Positions 1 through 9,246 of a stretch of 64,000 bases of DNA are shown here, piece by piece (position 1 is the first letter of the stretch; the number at the start of each line of letters is the position of its first letter). This DNA is from Gemmatimonadota bacterium (GTDB lineage: Bacteria > Latescibacterota > UBA2968 > GCA-2709665). The notes beneath the pieces are model-generated. The model was not told the DNA's origin. It did no database searches and worked only from the letters and a program-made list of their open reading frames with translations. Location: positions 193,057 to 257,056 of the forward strand of contig JAPPNU010000062.1 of NCBI GenBank assembly GCA_028873695.1, given 5' to 3'. The position numbers were made by a program, and so were the translations under genes.

Positions 1-4
1 GGGT

Positions 5-3000
5 ATGGACAGATTGAAGACCGGTTTTGCCGTCATGGTCGCACTTTTTGTCGGGTTTGCGCTGGCGGGCGAAGCGCTGGCCGGCACGACGGGAAAAATC
101 GTCGGTAAGGTGACCGACGAAAGTGGTGAAGGGCTGCCTGGCGCCAGCGTAGTCATCGAAGGATCGCGGCTGGGCGCATCCTCGGATGCCGAGGGGTTTT
201 ACGTGATCATCTCCGTCGATCCGGGTGTTTACAAGATGACGGCCTCCATGGTTGGCTACCATTCGGTGGCACAGGAGCAGATCCAGGTCCGGTCCGACTT
301 CACCAATACGGTGGACTTTCAACTTCGCGAGACCGAGTTGGAGTTGGAGGAGATGGTCGTCGTCGCGGAAGCGCCTCCCGTGGAGCCGGACAAGACGGAG
401 AGCCGGTACGTGGTGACCGCCCAGGATATCGCGCGGACCCCGATTCTCAGAGACGCCTCGGAGTTCGTGGCGCTCGAAGCGGGCGTGGCCGTGGACGGCA
501 CCGGGGTGATCCGCGGCGGCCAGGTGGAAGACAACCTTATCTACGTCGACGGCGTACGACTGCAGAACCAGGACGGACGCGCGGGTCCCACGTCCCGGGG
601 CAGCCAGTGGTGGGGCGCCAACGTGAAGGCGCTGCAGGAGGTCTCCGTAATCACGGGCGGGATGAACGCCGAATACGGAAACGCGCAGGCGGGCGTGGTG
701 CAGATGGTTACGCGGGACGGCGGATCCAACTACCACGGCGAGGCCGAGTACCGGCTGACGCCCGGTGGCAAGAAACACTGGGGCGCCAACATTTACGATG
801 CCCCCGAACACCGCGGACATATGCGGTGGAACGATCCCGCGTGGACGTCGGAAGTGGACCCGGAGACGGGCGCGCTTGTGCATCAGCGGACGAACTATAC
901 GGACCAGCGGGGTCACTATTTCGACGCCTATCTCGGCGGCCCGCTCCTGCCTGAAACGTCCTTTTTCGTGAGTTCGAGGCTCCGGCGTGATGCCGCCAGA
1001 TTTCCGGGGGCCTGGTCCGTACGGCCGTTCAATACCCGGAACACGGCGAAGTTGACCGTCAGGGCGCACGACAGCGTCAAGATGCAGGTCGGCTGGATTT
1101 ACGACCGGTGGAAGGTCTTTAACAACGGTGCGTTGGGCGGAACAACCCCGTCTGTCCGCAACGTCCTCAGGGGGCCGGGCCGCGACGTCTTCCTGCCCGA
1201 AGGGTCGCCCGCCGGGGAGACGATCAATACGGAGAGCGTCCTCTACGGAGTGATCACGCACACGATCAGTCCGCGGACCTTCTACGAAATGAGGCTCTCA
1301 CGGTATCAGAGCACACAGGATACCAGCGGGGTTTTGAATTCGACGGCGGACATCGGGACCGATGCGGACGGCTGGTTCTACACGGGCCGGGGAAGCGTGC
1401 GCGCATATACGTTCGGCCAGCAGACCAGGAGCTCGCTCAAGTTCGACATTTCGAGCCAGCTGACGAAAACGCACTTCTCCAAGATCGGGATCGACTTCAC
1501 GGGCTACAGCAATCACTTCATCCGTGAAGGCAATACACCCGGCGACGCGCGGAAACAGATTCTATATATCGGCAACCCTGAACCCGGACAGCCGATTACG
1601 CCGAAGCAGTTCGCGGCCTACGTCCAGGACAAGATGGAGTTCGAGGGCTTCATCGTGAACGCGGGCATCCGCTACGACCGGTTCTGGGGCGCCGACGTCC
1701 CGGTGATGGGTGCGCTGCGGGCGTTCCAGTATACCACGATGTCGCGATATCTCACGGCGCCCAGGTACCCGATGAAGCCCATTGTGAACTGGAGTCCGCG
1801 GCTGGGGATCTCGCACCCCATCACGTACAGATCGAGCCTCCATTTCTTCTACGGGCATTTCTATCAGTTGCCGAGTTTCTATCAGATGTTCCACGACCAG
1901 TGGTTCGGTTCGGGAGACGGGATACCGGGGGTCGGTTTCAGCGAATACACCAGCCACTACCGGCCGGCGCCCACGTCCATCTCGAGGCCGATATGGGACA
2001 ATACGGCGCGGACGATCAGCTTCGAACTGGGCGCCGACTGGAATTTCGTATCCGACTATACGCTCGCGCTGGCGACGTTCTACAAGAGCGCGTCCTTCCA
2101 GGAAACCGGCGGTTGGGACGTATTCCTCTATCCTGAGCTGCGCGGAGCGGGCGTCCGCCTCCGCCAGCGTCTCTCCAGCACCCTTTCAAACATCCGCCTC
2201 GAAGACACGCGCGGCCTGGAATTCAGTTTGAGGAAGGGCTTCAGCCACTACTTCTCGTTTCGCGCGGCCCTCAACCTGGCCTGGAGCGACTACAGTCTCG
2301 GCGGCGGGGGCGCCGTCAGCAACGGCGCAACGGTAATACCGGATTCGAATTACATCGCCAGCGGGAACTATTTCTTCGCATGGGAGGTCACCGGCAGGTC
2401 GGAGCGTCCCGTCACCCTTACCGATGAACAGATCCGGATCATCGGTCACGGAGCCAACGAGGCCATACGGGCCGCCCAGGCGGACCGGCGGGTCGCCGGT
2501 GGTTACGTCTACGACTTTTCAACGAACAGGGACGCCATCGTGCCCACCTGGGAGGAAGACTGGCTTTCGGACGCCGCGTGGGAGGGGGCCCGCGGCCTGT
2601 GGATCGTGCATGGACACAGGGCGAATGAGGGTACGGACGTGGGCCGGAGGAGCCAGGGCAGTCTTCAGATGTTCCTGTCTACGCCGCAGGATTTCGGTGC
2701 AGGGCCGAAGATCGGGGGCAGCACGCCGCTTGGAGGGATCAACGCCAACCTGATCTACCGGATCTATACCGGTTCCCAGTTCACGTATCTGGTCCTGGAC
2801 GGCACGCGGCAGATAGCAAGAGGTCCATTGCGCACCGTGATGGACCTGAACGTGCAGAAACGCTTCGAATTGGGCGGCGCCAGCGCGGACGTGTTCCTGG
2901 AGGTCTTCAATCTGTTCAACCAGAAGGACGCGTTGGCCTCCGGAACCGACTATATGTGGTGGGGGCTGCAGAGGCCCCGGCCGAACGATGCGAACTATCT

Positions 3001-3082
3001 CAACTACGGCGATTTCCAGGACCGAAGCCGGTACGTAGGCGATCCCCGTATCACACACGTGGGTATTCGAATGCGGTTCTGA
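5..3082 (+). CDS. TonB-dependent receptor with carboxypeptidase-like N-domain
   Basis: A 1025-residue outer-membrane receptor that should import a ligand with energy from TonB. Residues 1-27 form a signal peptide ending ALAG. About 28-115 is a carboxypeptidase-regulatory-like beta-sandwich (GKIVGKVTDESGEGLPGASV), typical of SusC-like receptors. A plug domain follows at about 130-240 (DNLIYVDGVRL, then GGMNAEYGNAQAGVV). The rest reads as a beta-barrel and ends in the aromatic signature GIRMRF expected of proteins inserted by BamA. The ATG lies at the window edge, so its ribosome site cannot be judged. It is followed 59 bases later by a secreted protein and then a PorV-like protein, which suggests an outer-membrane assembly or uptake operon. 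The ligand cannot be told from sequence; no SusD partner is present. Confidence 0.9.
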   Translation: MDRLKTGFAVMVALFVGFALAGEALAGTTGKIVGKVTDESGEGLPGASVVIEGSRLGASSDAEGFYVIISVDPGVYKMTASMVGYHSVAQEQIQVRSDFTNTVDFQLRETELELEEMVVVAEAPPVEPDKTESRYVVTAQDIARTPILRDASEFVALEAGVAVDGTGVIRGGQVEDNLIYVDGVRLQNQDGRAGPTSRGSQWWGANVKALQEVSVITGGMNAEYGNAQAGVVQMVTRDGGSNYHGEAEYRLTPGGKKHWGANIYDAPEHRGHMRWNDPAWTSEVDPETGALVHQRTNYTDQRGHYFDAYLGGPLLPETSFFVSSRLRRDAARFPGAWSVRPFNTRNTAKLTVRAHDSVKMQVGWIYDRWKVFNNGALGGTTPSVRNVLRGPGRDVFLPEGSPAGETINTESVLYGVITHTISPRTFYEMRLSRYQSTQDTSGVLNSTADIGTDADGWFYTGRGSVRAYTFGQQTRSSLKFDISSQLTKTHFSKIGIDFTGYSNHFIREGNTPGDARKQILYIGNPEPGQPITPKQFAAYVQDKMEFEGFIVNAGIRYDRFWGADVPVMGALRAFQYTTMSRYLTAPRYPMKPIVNWSPRLGISHPITYRSSLHFFYGHFYQLPSFYQMFHDQWFGSGDGIPGVGFSEYTSHYRPAPTSISRPIWDNTARTISFELGADWNFVSDYTLALATFYKSASFQETGGWDVFLYPELRGAGVRLRQRLSSTLSNIRLEDTRGLEFSLRKGFSHYFSFRAALNLAWSDYSLGGGGAVSNGATVIPDSNYIASGNYFFAWEVTGRSERPVTLTDEQIRIIGHGANEAIRAAQADRRVAGGYVYDFSTNRDAIVPTWEEDWLSDAAWEGARGLWIVHGHRANEGTDVGRRSQGSLQMFLSTPQDFGAGPKIGGSTPLGGINANLIYRIYTGSQFTYLVLDGTRQIARGPLRTVMDLNVQKRFELGGASADVFLEVFNLFNQKDALASGTDYMWWGLQRPRPNDANYLNYGDFQDRSRYVGDPRITHVGIRMRF

Positions 3083-3141
3083 TGCAGTCGGTCAGACCGC
3101 GTCGGGGAACAATCGATACTGACACGAAGGAGACCTGTGAG

Positions 3142-5448
3142 ATGAGCAAGATACCGAAGATCGAGGCGATGGCAGTGCTTCTTGCGCTACTGCTATGCGT
3201 GCCGGATCCCTCGGCGGCACAGGAGAACCACAGGTTCCAGACGCGCGCGAAGGTGTGGGATATGTTCTGGAACTACGGGACCCAGGGCGTTTCCGAAGAC
3301 CCGGACGCCTGGCTTAGCTATTACCGCCAGATGGGCATGCAATACCCCGGCGTGTGGACGCGACAGTATTCCACGGAATTCCAGGACTATTGGGGAGAGC
3401 GGAGCTGGGGTTCTTTGCATCCGGCCTACGCGGCCTTGTTCGAGTCCACGGCCACCATGCCCGGCTTCAGCACGTACATAGCGACTCGGGCGCCGGACGA
3501 CCCCGAGGGCGAATACTACGTGTCGATTTCCAAGCCCCGCGCAATCACTGACGACATCAGGATGATGTCCTACGATGCGTCCATTGGGCCGGAGGCGAAT
3601 ATCGGGTACCCGAACTATTCTCCCGTCGGGCCCGCGATGGCCAACTGGTGGCCGGGGGAGCAGCCGGTGGAAAGCAGGTACGTCACCGAGATTCACAACT
3701 ACCGGTACGGCCACTATATGGATTCCGATAAAGATAACTTCCCCGAGAGCCTCCTCATCATGCGCTGGACCACGAAGCGGGGGATTACGGTCACCAAGAA
3801 AGTCTATACCTGGAGCTATCCGGACTACGACGACTTTCAGATCATGGAGTACGAGTTCGAGAATACGGGGGACTCGGACGGGGACGGCGCGGCGGACGTG
3901 AACGGCGGCGCCGGGCTGCAGCTGAACGACACGTTTTTCGCTTTTTCCGTCCGCTTCTTCATCTCCCAGTCAGGGCACGGATGGATGAACTACGATGCCT
4001 GGTACCGGCGAACCAGGCCGACCGACAACGACGACTGGTTCAAGTTCACCGAGGCGGCCAACTACGATGGGCCGGCGTCGGGGACGGGCATGAAAATGTG
4101 GTACGCCTTTGACGGCGATAACCCCTTGATGCCGAGTGACGACATTGGCAAGCCGTACAACCCGTCTACGGCCAATCCCGGATATGCCGGGCGGCCCTCG
4201 CAGGTGCGGGTCCCGGGCGAATTGACGGCATTTCAGTACGCGGGATTCGCTCCAATTGCGTACCTGCCTTCAACCTCGAACGATCCAGGCGCCTTTTCCT
4301 ACGACACGAAAGGCGACAACAGCTATGTCGCCCCCGGGATCGAAGACCAGCCCCATACCGTAAGATGGTGGGAATACCGCAATCGGGGCGACTTCGATGA
4401 GCCGGACCAGGACAATCATTCCTACCAGGAAATCTACGACATGCTGGTGGGCGCCGAATCCGATATCAAGGATAATCCACCGGTGGTCGGGGCCTGGCAC
4501 GGGTCGATCGCGTACGGTCCCTACGACCTGGCGCCGGGCGAAAAGGCGAAATTCGTCTTCGTCCTGGCGGCGGCCGCACCCGTGGAAGAGAATATCTGGG
4601 GTTGGGCCAAGCAGGGCAAACAGGAAGAGATGCGTACGGACAAGGCGTTCAACAACCTGGTCAAGCACGTCAACCGGGCCAAGGAAGCCTTTCAGTGGAA
4701 CTACGATCTCCCCGACGCGCCCCCCGACGTGAAAGTTGATGCAGGCGTGACGACGGATGGCTTCATCAATCTGGTATGGGACGACACGGCCGACGGCGCG
4801 GCCAATCCGGACTACTCGGGTGCGGAGGCCAACGACGTGTTGGGCTACCGGGTCTACCGGTCTCTCTTCAAGCGTGACGACTGGGAACTGATGGTGGAAA
4901 TCCCGACGAAGTCAGACATATTCTACAGCGGCGGCAAGTACGAATTCATCGACAAGAAATCGATTGCGGGATTTCTGTATGACTACAGTGTCCGAACCTA
5001 CAGCGCCGCGCACAACGACTGGAACGGAACGGGTATGGCCATTCCGTCATTGGAGAGCGGCAACAGTTCGCCGGAGCAGTGGGTGAACGGCGTCAAGGTC
5101 TCGACACCCTATGTCCCGTCCACGGCGCAGTCCGACCAGCTGGACCGGAAGGTGATCGTCACCCCCAATCCATACCGGGATGACGGCGCCCACGCCTACG
5201 AGAACAAGGGACAGATCCGGTTTCTGAACATCCCGCGCAAGTGCCAGATCCGGATATATACGGTGGCCGGGGACCTGATCGCCGAGGTGAATCACGACGA
5301 CCAGGGGCGGGGCGAGACCACCTGGAGCCAGACAACCATAGATAACGTCGGCTCTGCTTCCGCGGGCGTCTACTTCTACGTTGTCGAATCGCAGGTGGAC
5401 GGCACGTCCGGAAAGACGCAACGGGGAATTTTCGTAATCAGCAAGTGA
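3142..5448 (+). CDS. Secreted protein with FnIII-like and type IX-like C-terminal domains
   Basis: A 768-residue secreted protein of unknown role. The frame is open further upstream, but the ATG at 3142 has an AAGGAG site 9 bases before it and starts a clear signal peptide (cleavage near SAAQ, residue 26). The middle part is rich in aromatic residues and Asp and matches nothing I recognise. About residues 530-640 look like a fibronectin type III fold (VWDDTAD, LGYRVYRS). The last 95 residues (VTPNPYRDDGAH, then RIYTVAGDLIAEV, then GVYFYVVES) match the FlgD-Ig/por-secretion C-terminal sorting domain used in type IX secretion. A PorV-family gene directly downstream fits export by that route. 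Large proteins of this style accompany TonB receptors in Latescibacterota-type genomes; this is knowledge of context, not a functional assignment. Confidence 0.8.
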   Translation: MSKIPKIEAMAVLLALLLCVPDPSAAQENHRFQTRAKVWDMFWNYGTQGVSEDPDAWLSYYRQMGMQYPGVWTRQYSTEFQDYWGERSWGSLHPAYAALFESTATMPGFSTYIATRAPDDPEGEYYVSISKPRAITDDIRMMSYDASIGPEANIGYPNYSPVGPAMANWWPGEQPVESRYVTEIHNYRYGHYMDSDKDNFPESLLIMRWTTKRGITVTKKVYTWSYPDYDDFQIMEYEFENTGDSDGDGAADVNGGAGLQLNDTFFAFSVRFFISQSGHGWMNYDAWYRRTRPTDNDDWFKFTEAANYDGPASGTGMKMWYAFDGDNPLMPSDDIGKPYNPSTANPGYAGRPSQVRVPGELTAFQYAGFAPIAYLPSTSNDPGAFSYDTKGDNSYVAPGIEDQPHTVRWWEYRNRGDFDEPDQDNHSYQEIYDMLVGAESDIKDNPPVVGAWHGSIAYGPYDLAPGEKAKFVFVLAAAAPVEENIWGWAKQGKQEEMRTDKAFNNLVKHVNRAKEAFQWNYDLPDAPPDVKVDAGVTTDGFINLVWDDTADGAANPDYSGAEANDVLGYRVYRSLFKRDDWELMVEIPTKSDIFYSGGKYEFIDKKSIAGFLYDYSVRTYSAAHNDWNGTGMAIPSLESGNSSPEQWVNGVKVSTPYVPSTAQSDQLDRKVIVTPNPYRDDGAHAYENKGQIRFLNIPRKCQIRIYTVAGDLIAEVNHDDQGRGETTWSQTTIDNVGSASAGVYFYVVESQVDGTSGKTQRGIFVISK

Positions 5449-5529
5449 GACGGCCGATTTCCGGGTTCGTAAGACAGTAGCTCGATTTCTCATGGAGCCA
5501 ATCAACCGATACGGAGAAGGAAGAGACCT

Positions 5530-6483
5530 ATGAAACGGATCTTGTGGATTGGAATCGTGGCGTGTGCGGGATACGCGATGTTGATTCCCGAAGCCGCTTA
5601 CTGCGACACACAGAAGCGGCTCGGTCAGGCCGTATTCTCCGTACACAAGGTGGACCATGGGGCGCGTGTCGCCGGCATGGGCGGGGCGTTTACGGCCATC
5701 GCCGACGACATCAGCACGATCTTCGTCAACCCGGCCGGACTCACGAATGTCGAGGAGCGGGAATATACCCTTGGGTACACCCGATGGCTCGTCGATACCC
5801 GGTTCTACTCGGGCGCCCTCGCCTACAACACGACGCGGGGTGTGGTCGGCCTGGCTGTAATGGCGTTTTCGGTTCCGGACGTGGAGGAGACGACGATTTA
5901 CCAGCCGGTCGGGACCGGCCGCATGCTGGAAATCGGCGACTTCAGCGTTGGCGCTTCGTACGCGACGAAGTTGACCGACAAGCTCTCGTTCGGATTCCAG
6001 GTGAGGTGGACGCAGGAAACCATCGACGTCGACAGGCTGACGGGCGTGGACTTCAATTTCGGCACGACGTTCAACACCGGATTCAGAAGCCTTCGGCTCG
6101 GGATGGCGTTCAAGAACCTGGGCAGGGACATCGAGTCCCGCGAACTCAACTATCAGATGCCCGTCGCCTTCGATTTCGGTTTCGCAATGGATGTCTTCGG
6201 AGAAAAGGGCGGCGACGCCACGTATCTGACGCTCACCGGAGAAAGTCACTACGCGACGGATTACTCCGAGCCCCGGTATCGCATCGGCGGCGAACTCTGG
6301 CTGCAGAACGCATTCGCGTTGCGCGCCGGTGTCAAACCCGGATACGATACGGAAGTCTTCAGCTTGGGTCTGGGATTGAAGGTCAAGCCCGTAGAGGGCA
6401 AGGTGGTTCGCGTGGATTTCGCGTACAGCGACGGAAACGACTTCGAACCGCCGCTTCGATTCAGCCTGAGCGGATCGTTCTGA
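5530..6483 (+). CDS. PorV/PorQ (UPF0164) family outer-membrane protein
   Basis: A 317-residue outer-membrane beta-barrel. It begins with a signal peptide (residues 1-25, cleavage near AYC) and carries the family signature GMGGAFTAIADDISTIF followed by NPAGL near residues 50-75. In Bacteroidota PorV shuttles type IX cargo from the translocon to the attachment complex. The C-terminus RFSLSGSF ends in Phe as expected for a barrel. A GGAGAAGGAAGAG site precedes the ATG. It is the last gene of the three-gene unit and is followed by a strong terminator. A general FadL-like transport role is the alternative, but the neighbour with a sorting-type C-terminus supports secretion. Confidence 0.85.
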   Translation: MKRILWIGIVACAGYAMLIPEAAYCDTQKRLGQAVFSVHKVDHGARVAGMGGAFTAIADDISTIFVNPAGLTNVEEREYTLGYTRWLVDTRFYSGALAYNTTRGVVGLAVMAFSVPDVEETTIYQPVGTGRMLEIGDFSVGASYATKLTDKLSFGFQVRWTQETIDVDRLTGVDFNFGTTFNTGFRSLRLGMAFKNLGRDIESRELNYQMPVAFDFGFAMDVFGEKGGDATYLTLTGESHYATDYSEPRYRIGGELWLQNAFALRAGVKPGYDTEVFSLGLGLKVKPVEGKVVRVDFAYSDGNDFEPPLRFSLSGSF

Positions 6484-6526
6484 CGAGAGACTGACATCGT
6501 TTCATCCGCTTCGTTCAAGTGTCAAG

Positions 6527-6555
6527 AAAAACCCCGGTTATTGCCGGGGTTTTTT
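6527..6555 (+). terminator. Rho-independent terminator of the outer-membrane operon
   Basis: An 11-bp perfect stem (AAAAACCCCGG with CCGGGGTTTTT) around a 6-base TTATTG loop, ending in a run of T. It lies 44 bases after the PorV-like stop codon. Confidence 0.9.
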
Positions 6556-6918
6556 GTGTACGCGCCCTCTCAATTACTTTTCGCCGGCAGCACCCGGGCG
6601 TCGGCCACTCGCGACCGGGCGGCTGTCGCGGCGCGGGAGACGGGGAGCCTTTCGAGTGAGGGCGAAAATGACCGTTGGCCGCGCCAGTGACGGTGGGGAT
6701 TTTCAAGGTTGGTGTACAGTCCTGTAAGGCTCTGTGTACGAATCGACAAACCTTAATGGACCATTAGACAAACTTCAAGAAAATATCATCAAAAAAGACC
6801 TATTTTTCAGAGATAGTTCAACATCTTTTTTGTATTTTTTGTAGGAAAACGTGAAGGACGTCGCATCCGGACGGAATTCGGGACGACATCATCATCAATT
6901 CACCAGCAGGGATGTCCA
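6556..6918. other. Intergenic region, AT-rich leader before the LRR gene
   Basis: No gene is visible. The first 150 bases are GC-rich. From about 6715 to 6850 the DNA is strongly A+T-rich with T tracts (TTTTTTGTATTTTTTG near 6829), in contrast to its surroundings, and probably holds the promoter of the LRR gene. I could not fix reliable -35 and -10 boxes. Confidence 0.5.
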
Positions 6919-9246
6919 ATGATTCGGAAACCAAATCTGCTGTTGATCGGCGCCCTGGCAGTCCTTGCCGCTTCTGTTTCTGCATCTGGCGGCGATGACG
7001 TGGCGGACGATCGATCGATAGATCGTTTCGGAAGTAACGGATCGGCAAACCGTACGATTGGCGGCGCCTCATTTGCTGAGTTTTCCGTTGAGTACACGAC
7101 GATTACGGCTGGCAAACGCGCAGTCGCGGATGCGATTACGACCAGCGCCTCGCCCTCCCCTGATTTCGACGGCGACAATCACGTTGGATTCTCGGACTTT
7201 CTGATTTTCGCGAGGGCGTTTGGGTCGCGACAGGGCGATGCGGGGTACAATGACGCGCAGGACCTGAATTCCGATGGTTCGGTAGACTTTACGGACTTTC
7301 TGATCTTTGCACAGAGCTTTGGAGGTCCGCCGCCGTCAACGGGCGGAAGTGATGGTGCAACAGCAGTTGCCATTCCGGACGAGAATCTGCGCGCCGTCAT
7401 TGAAGACAGTCTCGGCAAGGCACGAGGTGCAACAATCACTCAAGCAGAGATGACGACCCTGACTCGCCTGTTTGCTTCCAACAGTAATATCAGCGATCTC
7501 ACAGGGCTTGAATATGCAATTAACCTGACGTTTCTCAATCTTGGCAGCGCGATAGTTGGCGGGAATTGGACAAACAACAATAATGTATCCGACCTCGCTC
7601 CGCTTTCCGGCCTGACCAGTCTGGAGATATTGAGCCTTTCCAGGAATGACATAAGGGACGTGACCCCGTTATCGGGCTTGAGCAATCTTGAAGCGCTTTT
7701 GCTTTCCAAAAATAACATCACGGACGTCACCGGGCTATCGGGCTTGACCAATCTGGTCGAATTGGGTCTTTCACGCAACGGTATAAGGGACGTGTCCGCA
7801 CTCTCGGGGTTGACGCGTCTGAGAGAACTCTACCTTTACGAAAATAAAATCGCGGACGTCACCGGGCTGTCGGGCTTGATCCGTCTGGAGTGGCTGGATC
7901 TCTTCGACAACCGCATAAGGGATGTGTCCGCGCTGTCGAATCTGACGAGTTTGAATTGGCTATGGCTATCCGACAACGACGTCACGAACCTCGCGCCACT
8001 GGTATCAAACAGGGGACTGGGACGTGGCGACCTGGTCGACGTGATGAACAATCCGTTGAACGCCGCTTCTACCGACAGGCACATTCCAGCACTTCGACAC
8101 AGGGGTGTTGAGGTCCACGTCGTGTCCATGGACTCGATTTCCGTCATGATTCCGGATGCCAACCTTCGGGCCGTTATCGAAGAGACTCTCGGCAAAGCTC
8201 AGGGCACACGGATCACACGGGCGGCGATGATCAACTTGACCAGCCTGGAGGCGCCGGACGAGGGTATTCGCGATCTCACCGGGCTTGAAACTGCGGTTAA
8301 TCTGACGCGGCTGGATCTTTCAGGCAACCGCATTTCAGACGTCACGTCCTTGTCCGGCCTGACCCGTCTGGAATTCCTGGACCTTTACGAAAACAGCATT
8401 TCGAACATTATACCCCTCCCGGGCCTTACACGGCTGGATACCCTGGGCCTGGGCTACAACAGCCTTACCAGTATGTCTGCGCTTGTGTCCGCCTTAAAAA
8501 ACTTGACCAACCTGAGAGTGCTGGGAATTGCGGGCAACGGGATATCCGATGTTTCGGCGCTGTCGGACTTGACCCATCTGGAAATTCTGGACCTCTCCGA
8601 CAATAATATCTCAAGTGTATCTGCGCTTTCGTATCTGATCAACCTGAAGGGTCTGGCTCTTTCGGACAACGGCATCTCGAATATATCGGCCCTTTCGGGC
8701 CTCATTCGGCTGGAGGGCTTAGGTCTGGACGATAATCGCATTTCGGACGTGTCCGCACTATCGAACTTGACCAGACTGAGCGTACTATGGCTTGCCCGCA
8801 ACCGCATCTCGAATGTATCAGCCCTGTCAGGGCTGACCCGCCTGGAGTTTTTGGATATTGATGACAACAACATCTCGGATGTGTCTGTACTATCGAACTT
8901 GAGCAACGTTGAATGGCTATGGCTTGCCGGCAACGGCGTATCGAATGTTTCTGCGTTATCGGGCTTGACCCGTATTGAATGGCTGGATCTTGCAAGCAAC
9001 CGGGTATCGGACCTCGCGCCGCTGGTTGCTAACACCGGGCTGGGTAGCGGAGACCTGGTTGACGTGACGAACAATCCATTGAGCGCGACGTCAATCAACG
9101 TGCACATTCCGGCTCTTGAGGGCAGGGGCGTCGATGTGTCAGTTGGCGCATCCAAGCTGGCAGTAGGCAAGAAGAGACGAGACTTGCTTCCTGCACTGAT
9201 GGAGAGATACAGGACTGAATCTGCCGGAAGCAGGCTTTTCAAATGA
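6919..9246 (+). CDS. Secreted leucine-rich-repeat protein with dockerin-like EF-hand motifs
   Basis: A 775-residue exported protein. Residues 1-23 are a signal peptide (cleavage near SASG). Residues 82-135 hold two calcium-binding loops of dockerin type (DFDGDNHVGFSDFLIFA and DLNSDGSVDFTDFLIFA). Then come two homologous blocks of internalin-type repeats, each opened by an IPD(E/A)NLRAVIE segment (residues 152 and 411) and closed by an LAPLV...GDLVDV.NNPL cap ending HIPAL. Each repeat is about 22 residues with LSGLTxLExLxL and N.ISDVSAL. The blocks point to an internal duplication, with the second block longer. The likely role is surface protein-protein binding. No LPXTG or sorting tail is seen; the C-terminus is basic (KKRRD). 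Its stop lies one base from a stop codon of the convergent gene in another frame. Confidence 0.85.
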   Translation: MIRKPNLLLIGALAVLAASVSASGGDDVADDRSIDRFGSNGSANRTIGGASFAEFSVEYTTITAGKRAVADAITTSASPSPDFDGDNHVGFSDFLIFARAFGSRQGDAGYNDAQDLNSDGSVDFTDFLIFAQSFGGPPPSTGGSDGATAVAIPDENLRAVIEDSLGKARGATITQAEMTTLTRLFASNSNISDLTGLEYAINLTFLNLGSAIVGGNWTNNNNVSDLAPLSGLTSLEILSLSRNDIRDVTPLSGLSNLEALLLSKNNITDVTGLSGLTNLVELGLSRNGIRDVSALSGLTRLRELYLYENKIADVTGLSGLIRLEWLDLFDNRIRDVSALSNLTSLNWLWLSDNDVTNLAPLVSNRGLGRGDLVDVMNNPLNAASTDRHIPALRHRGVEVHVVSMDSISVMIPDANLRAVIEETLGKAQGTRITRAAMINLTSLEAPDEGIRDLTGLETAVNLTRLDLSGNRISDVTSLSGLTRLEFLDLYENSISNIIPLPGLTRLDTLGLGYNSLTSMSALVSALKNLTNLRVLGIAGNGISDVSALSDLTHLEILDLSDNNISSVSALSYLINLKGLALSDNGISNISALSGLIRLEGLGLDDNRISDVSALSNLTRLSVLWLARNRISNVSALSGLTRLEFLDIDDNNISDVSVLSNLSNVEWLWLAGNGVSNVSALSGLTRIEWLDLASNRVSDLAPLVANTGLGSGDLVDVTNNPLSATSINVHIPALEGRGVDVSVGASKLAVGKKRRDLLPALMERYRTESAGSRLFK

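Noticed and set aside
5047..6249. 400-codon minus frame across the secreted-protein and PorV genes
   Set aside because: Spans two convincing genes and the gap between them; no domain.
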